This document shows positions 20,912 through 22,623 of a stretch of 22,623 nt of DNA, in pieces; position 1 is the first letter of the stretch; each line of letters begins with the position of its first letter. The translations under genes were made by a program, and so were the position numbers. The notes under the pieces are model-generated. The model worked only from the letters and a program-made list of their open reading frames with translations. It did no database searches and was not told where the DNA came from. This DNA comes from a virus. Where the stretch lies: IMG/VR virus record IMGVR_UViG_3300017767_002046, positions 1 to 22,623 of that record. The stretch is one strand, 5' to 3'.

Positions 20912-21567
20912 GAGTTAATATAGTAGGATACACACAACCAAACGAGGAGTTTGAATATGATTTTGCCGATACACAAGACTTCATCGCCTTCTGTGCTCGT
21001 GTCTCAAACCCGGCGAACCAAAATAACAAGGAGACAGCTGATAAGCTTATCAAATACCTCATCAAAAACAAACATTGGTCTCCCTTTGAAATGGCCTCCG
21101 CTACCCTCGAGGTTGAAACGACAAGAGATATCGCGAGACAACTGCTCCGTCATAGAAGCTTTAGCTTTCAAGAGTTTAGTCAGCGTTATGCTGATCCTAA
21201 TAGTCTCGGTGATATTTTCGTAACAAGAGAAGCTAGACTTCAAGACGATAAAAACAGACAAAATAGTATTGATATAGAAGATCCAGCATTAGAAGGCAAG
21301 TGGATTTCATTACAAAAAAGAGTCTGGGAAGAAGCTATGATTGCTTATAACTTTGCCATTAAGAGTGGCATTGCAAAAGAACAGGCGAGATGCGTTCTTC
21401 CTGAAGGGAATACTCTTTCAAGATTATATGTGAATGGAACAATACGTTCTTGGATTCATTATATCGAATTAAGAACTTCTAATGGTACTCAAAAAGAACA
21501 TATTGAAGTGGCCAAAGCATGTGCTGAAGTTATATCTAAAATCTTTCCAATAATAGATAAAGTGTAA
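20908..21567 (+). CDS. thyX: Flavin-dependent thymidylate synthase ThyX
   Basis: ThyX makes dTMP from dUMP using FAD, NADPH and methylenetetrahydrofolate. The family signature RHR-x7-S is present at residues 81-91, followed by QRY. The C-terminal block LSRLYVNGTIRSWIHYIELR matches the substrate-binding region. The start is a TTG overlapping the previous stop, with CGGAGA about seven bases upstream; the first in-frame ATG would remove a third of the protein. The length (219 residues) is normal. With dCMP deaminase it gives the phage its own dTMP supply, while the ThyA-fold enzyme in this window is a hydroxymethylase. Confidence 0.95.
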   Translation: MRVNIVGYTQPNEEFEYDFADTQDFIAFCARVSNPANQNNKETADKLIKYLIKNKHWSPFEMASATLEVETTRDIARQLLRHRSFSFQEFSQRYADPNSLGDIFVTREARLQDDKNRQNSIDIEDPALEGKWISLQKRVWEEAMIAYNFAIKSGIAKEQARCVLPEGNTLSRLYVNGTIRSWIHYIELRTSNGTQKEHIEVAKACAEVISKIFPIIDKV

Positions 21568-21604
21568 CATTTTTATCACACTATATAATAAATTAAATTA
21601 ACTG

Positions 21605-21632
21605 TGTACATTCCTAGAAATCTGTATATTAT
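21605..21632 (+). promoter_or_regulatory. Possible promoter for the SleB-like hydrolase gene
   Basis: TGTACA (21605-21610), 16-bp spacer, TATTAT (21627-21632). Predicted start about 21639, then AGGAAGAGG and the ATG at 21662. It is weaker than the five main promoters in -10 match and spacing. The gap 21568-21661 holds nothing else convincing; an AGTGT/ACACT pair at 21561-21582 is too weak to call a terminator. Confidence 0.45.
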
Positions 21633-21661
21633 TAAATATAGGTAAAGGAAGAGGCAGTATA

Positions 21662-22174
21662 ATGATAAAAAGAATAATAGCAGCAGTTTTAATTAATACT
21701 TTAGCATTCGGTGGAATATTCCATGTAGCACATGCTGAGTATAAACTTATGAATAGAACCCAAGCGTTGGAGTGTTTAGCATTGAACATATATCATGAAA
21801 CCAAAGCGTCATCACTCGCAGATGCGATGGCAGTATCAGACGTAGTCATGAATAGAGTATACAGCAGACATTTTCCAAACAATATATGTGAAGTTGTACA
21901 TCAAGCAGTAAAGCATGAGAACGGCCTGCCGAAAAGAAACCAGTGCCAGTTTAGTTGGTTCTGCGATGGAAAATCAGATGAACCAAGAAATAAAACTGCG
22001 TGGGAAAAGTCACGTAAGTATGCAAGCGATTTTTACATATACAACAAATACATAGGTATAACTGAAGGTTCTACACACTATCATGCAAACTATGTGAAGC
22101 CTTACTGGGCACCAACATTAGATAGAATAACTAGAATTGGATCTCACATTTTTTATAGGCAAAAAGGTGGCTAG
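21662..22174 (+). CDS. SleB-type cell wall hydrolase with signal peptide
   Basis: The Hydrolase_2 / SleB family cleaves peptidoglycan glycan strands. A signal peptide (residues 1-25, ending AHA before Glu) precedes the domain. ALNIYHETKAS carries the likely catalytic Glu46, followed by AVSDVVMNRV, NQCQFSWFCDGKSDEP and, near the end, STHYHANYVKPYW. All are SleB landmarks. The 170-residue product is compact. Export by the host Sec system, rather than holin release, would be expected, as for signal-arrest endolysins or wall-remodelling enzymes. It has its own promoter candidate and ribosome site. Confidence 0.85.
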   Translation: MIKRIIAAVLINTLAFGGIFHVAHAEYKLMNRTQALECLALNIYHETKASSLADAMAVSDVVMNRVYSRHFPNNICEVVHQAVKHENGLPKRNQCQFSWFCDGKSDEPRNKTAWEKSRKYASDFYIYNKYIGITEGSTHYHANYVKPYWAPTLDRITRIGSHIFYRQKGG

Positions 22175-22352
22175 TAAACTAACTCCTTGTAGAAATGTTT
22201 GTACATTAGAAGATGATGTATGCATTGGATGCGGAAGAACGACAGAAGAAATAAGTGACTGGACTAAATACAATAGAGAAAAAAGACTGATAATTATGAG
22301 GAGAATAAAGAATGCCAAAAGACTTGCAGTTCCAGGTGATGGAAATGATTGA
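22167..22352 (+). CDS. DUF1289 cysteine-motif protein
   Basis: DUF1289 is a short family common in proteobacteria, with a four-Cys pattern likely to bind metal; its function is not known to me. Here it reads TPCRNVCTLEDDVCIGCGRT, with Cys at 8, 12, 20 and 23, followed by EEISDWTKYNREKRLIIM. The start is the GTG at 22167, giving a 61-residue protein beginning ASKLTPC; an open frame upstream only overlaps the hydrolase. The spacing from AGG (22157) fits. The gene overlaps its neighbours by 8 and 41 bases. Confidence 0.82.
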   Translation: MASKLTPCRNVCTLEDDVCIGCGRTTEEISDWTKYNREKRLIIMRRIKNAKRLAVPGDGND

Positions 22353-22617
22353 TTATAAATTTAATGAAAAAAATTCTATAGAAGAGATTCAAAAACATAT
22401 AGATAAAACATATGACAGTCATTACTCAAAAGAGAAATTTCAAGCAGCAGAGTTTATTATAGACGGCGGTCATGGAACTGGTTTCTGTATTGGCAACATA
22501 CTTAAGTATGCTCAAAGATATGGAAAGAAAGGTTCTAGAGAAGATGCTCGAAAAGATCTTTTGAAAGTGTTACATTATGCAATAATACAACTACATGTTC
22601 ATGATCAAGAATTATAG
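22312..22617 (+). CDS. DUF3310 family protein
   Basis: DUF3310 is a small domain found mainly in phages, sometimes fused to or beside nucleotide-metabolism enzymes; its function is not established. The core GFCIGNILKYAQRYGKKG, then EDARKDLLKVLHYAI, matches the family (G-F-x-x-GN-x-x-KY-x-x-R-x-x-x-K). The 101-residue product starts with a good AGGAGA. It overlaps the DUF1289 gene by 41 bases. The last bases of the window carry an AGGAG that belongs to the next gene. Confidence 0.82.
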   Translation: MPKDLQFQVMEMIDYKFNEKNSIEEIQKHIDKTYDSHYSKEKFQAAEFIIDGGHGTGFCIGNILKYAQRYGKKGSREDARKDLLKVLHYAIIQLHVHDQEL

Positions 22618-22623
22618 GAGATA

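Noticed and set aside
21561-21582. AGTGT...ACACT inverted repeat after thyX as a terminator
   Set aside because: Only five pairs around a 12-base AT-rich loop, no clean U-tract after it.
22137-22166. Longer DUF1289 product starting at TTG 22137
   Set aside because: The added residues are only overlap with the hydrolase gene; the GTG at 22167 gives the usual family N-terminus and has a spaced AGG upstream.
1-22623. tRNA genes, CRISPR arrays, insertion sequences or an integrase
   Set aside because: Gaps between genes are short (the largest stretch without an intact gene, 7707-7984, is the MazG remnant) and none shows cloverleaf, repeat-spacer or transposase features.

Overview
This window looks like part of the replication and nucleotide-metabolism region of a marine T4-like myovirus. 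The evidence is a set of recognisable T4-family proteins: clamp-loader subunit gp62, translational repressor RegA, family B DNA polymerase gp43, recombinase UvsX, helicase gp41 and dCMP hydroxymethylase gp42. They sit with accessory genes common in marine T4-like phages (Hsp20, ThyX, DUF1599, DUF3310, DUF3563 and DUF1289 proteins, a SleB-type hydrolase). The DNA is AT-rich, every supported gene is on the + strand, and genes are packed tightly with many ATGA/TTGA stop-start overlaps. No structural genes, tRNAs, integrase, transposons or CRISPR arrays were seen. There are no photosynthesis genes. A pseudoazurin and a DUF1289 protein lean towards a heterotrophic proteobacterial host, but the host cannot be fixed from this sequence.

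Layout. 1-2529: end of a DexA-like exonuclease, a short nucleotide-sugar dehydrogenase, gp62, RegA and an unrecognised 262-aa protein. 2530-4408: Hsp20 preceded by a hairpin, a DUF3563 mini-protein, a strong UUCG-loop terminator, then a small unknown gene, an exported pseudoazurin and a DoxX-like membrane protein. 4412-7706: a strong promoter, gp43 polymerase and a eukaryotic-type phosphomannomutase. 7679-9449: a promoter, a MazG-type gene wrecked by an internal deletion, a possible primase-polymerase-like protein and an unknown protein. 9381-12779: a promoter and a polycistron of small proteins, a cupin, a cytidylyltransferase-like enzyme, dCMP hydroxymethylase and dCMP deaminase. 12784-17254: a promoter and a run of UDG-like protein, BGT-like glycosyltransferase, UDP-galactopyranose mutase, NAD-dependent sugar epimerase and C5-cytosine methyltransferase homologue. 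17255-20911: a promoter, UvsX, a small protein, gp41 and four small proteins, two of them membrane-anchored. 20908-22617: ThyX, an exported SleB-like hydrolase, and DUF1289 and DUF3310 proteins.

How the genes may work together. The main candidate system is cytosine hypermodification. gp42 would make hydroxymethyl-dCMP, the polymerase would build it into DNA, and the BGT-like glycosyltransferase could attach a sugar. That sugar could be supplied by the adjacent epimerase and mutase, making a furanose sugar (galactofuranose, or arabinofuranose if the dehydrogenase at 196-936 contributes) a testable prediction. The second candidate is a small redox module, pseudoazurin plus DoxX-like membrane protein, placed just upstream of the polymerase.

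Five sites share T(T/G)TAC(A/T), a 17-bp spacer and TATAAT, and probably form the phage's early promoter set. At two of them (polymerase and UDG-like protein) the predicted transcription start coincides with the A of the ATG and no Shine-Dalgarno sequence is present, so those mRNAs may be leaderless. All family assignments come from reading the translations by eye; no database search was run.
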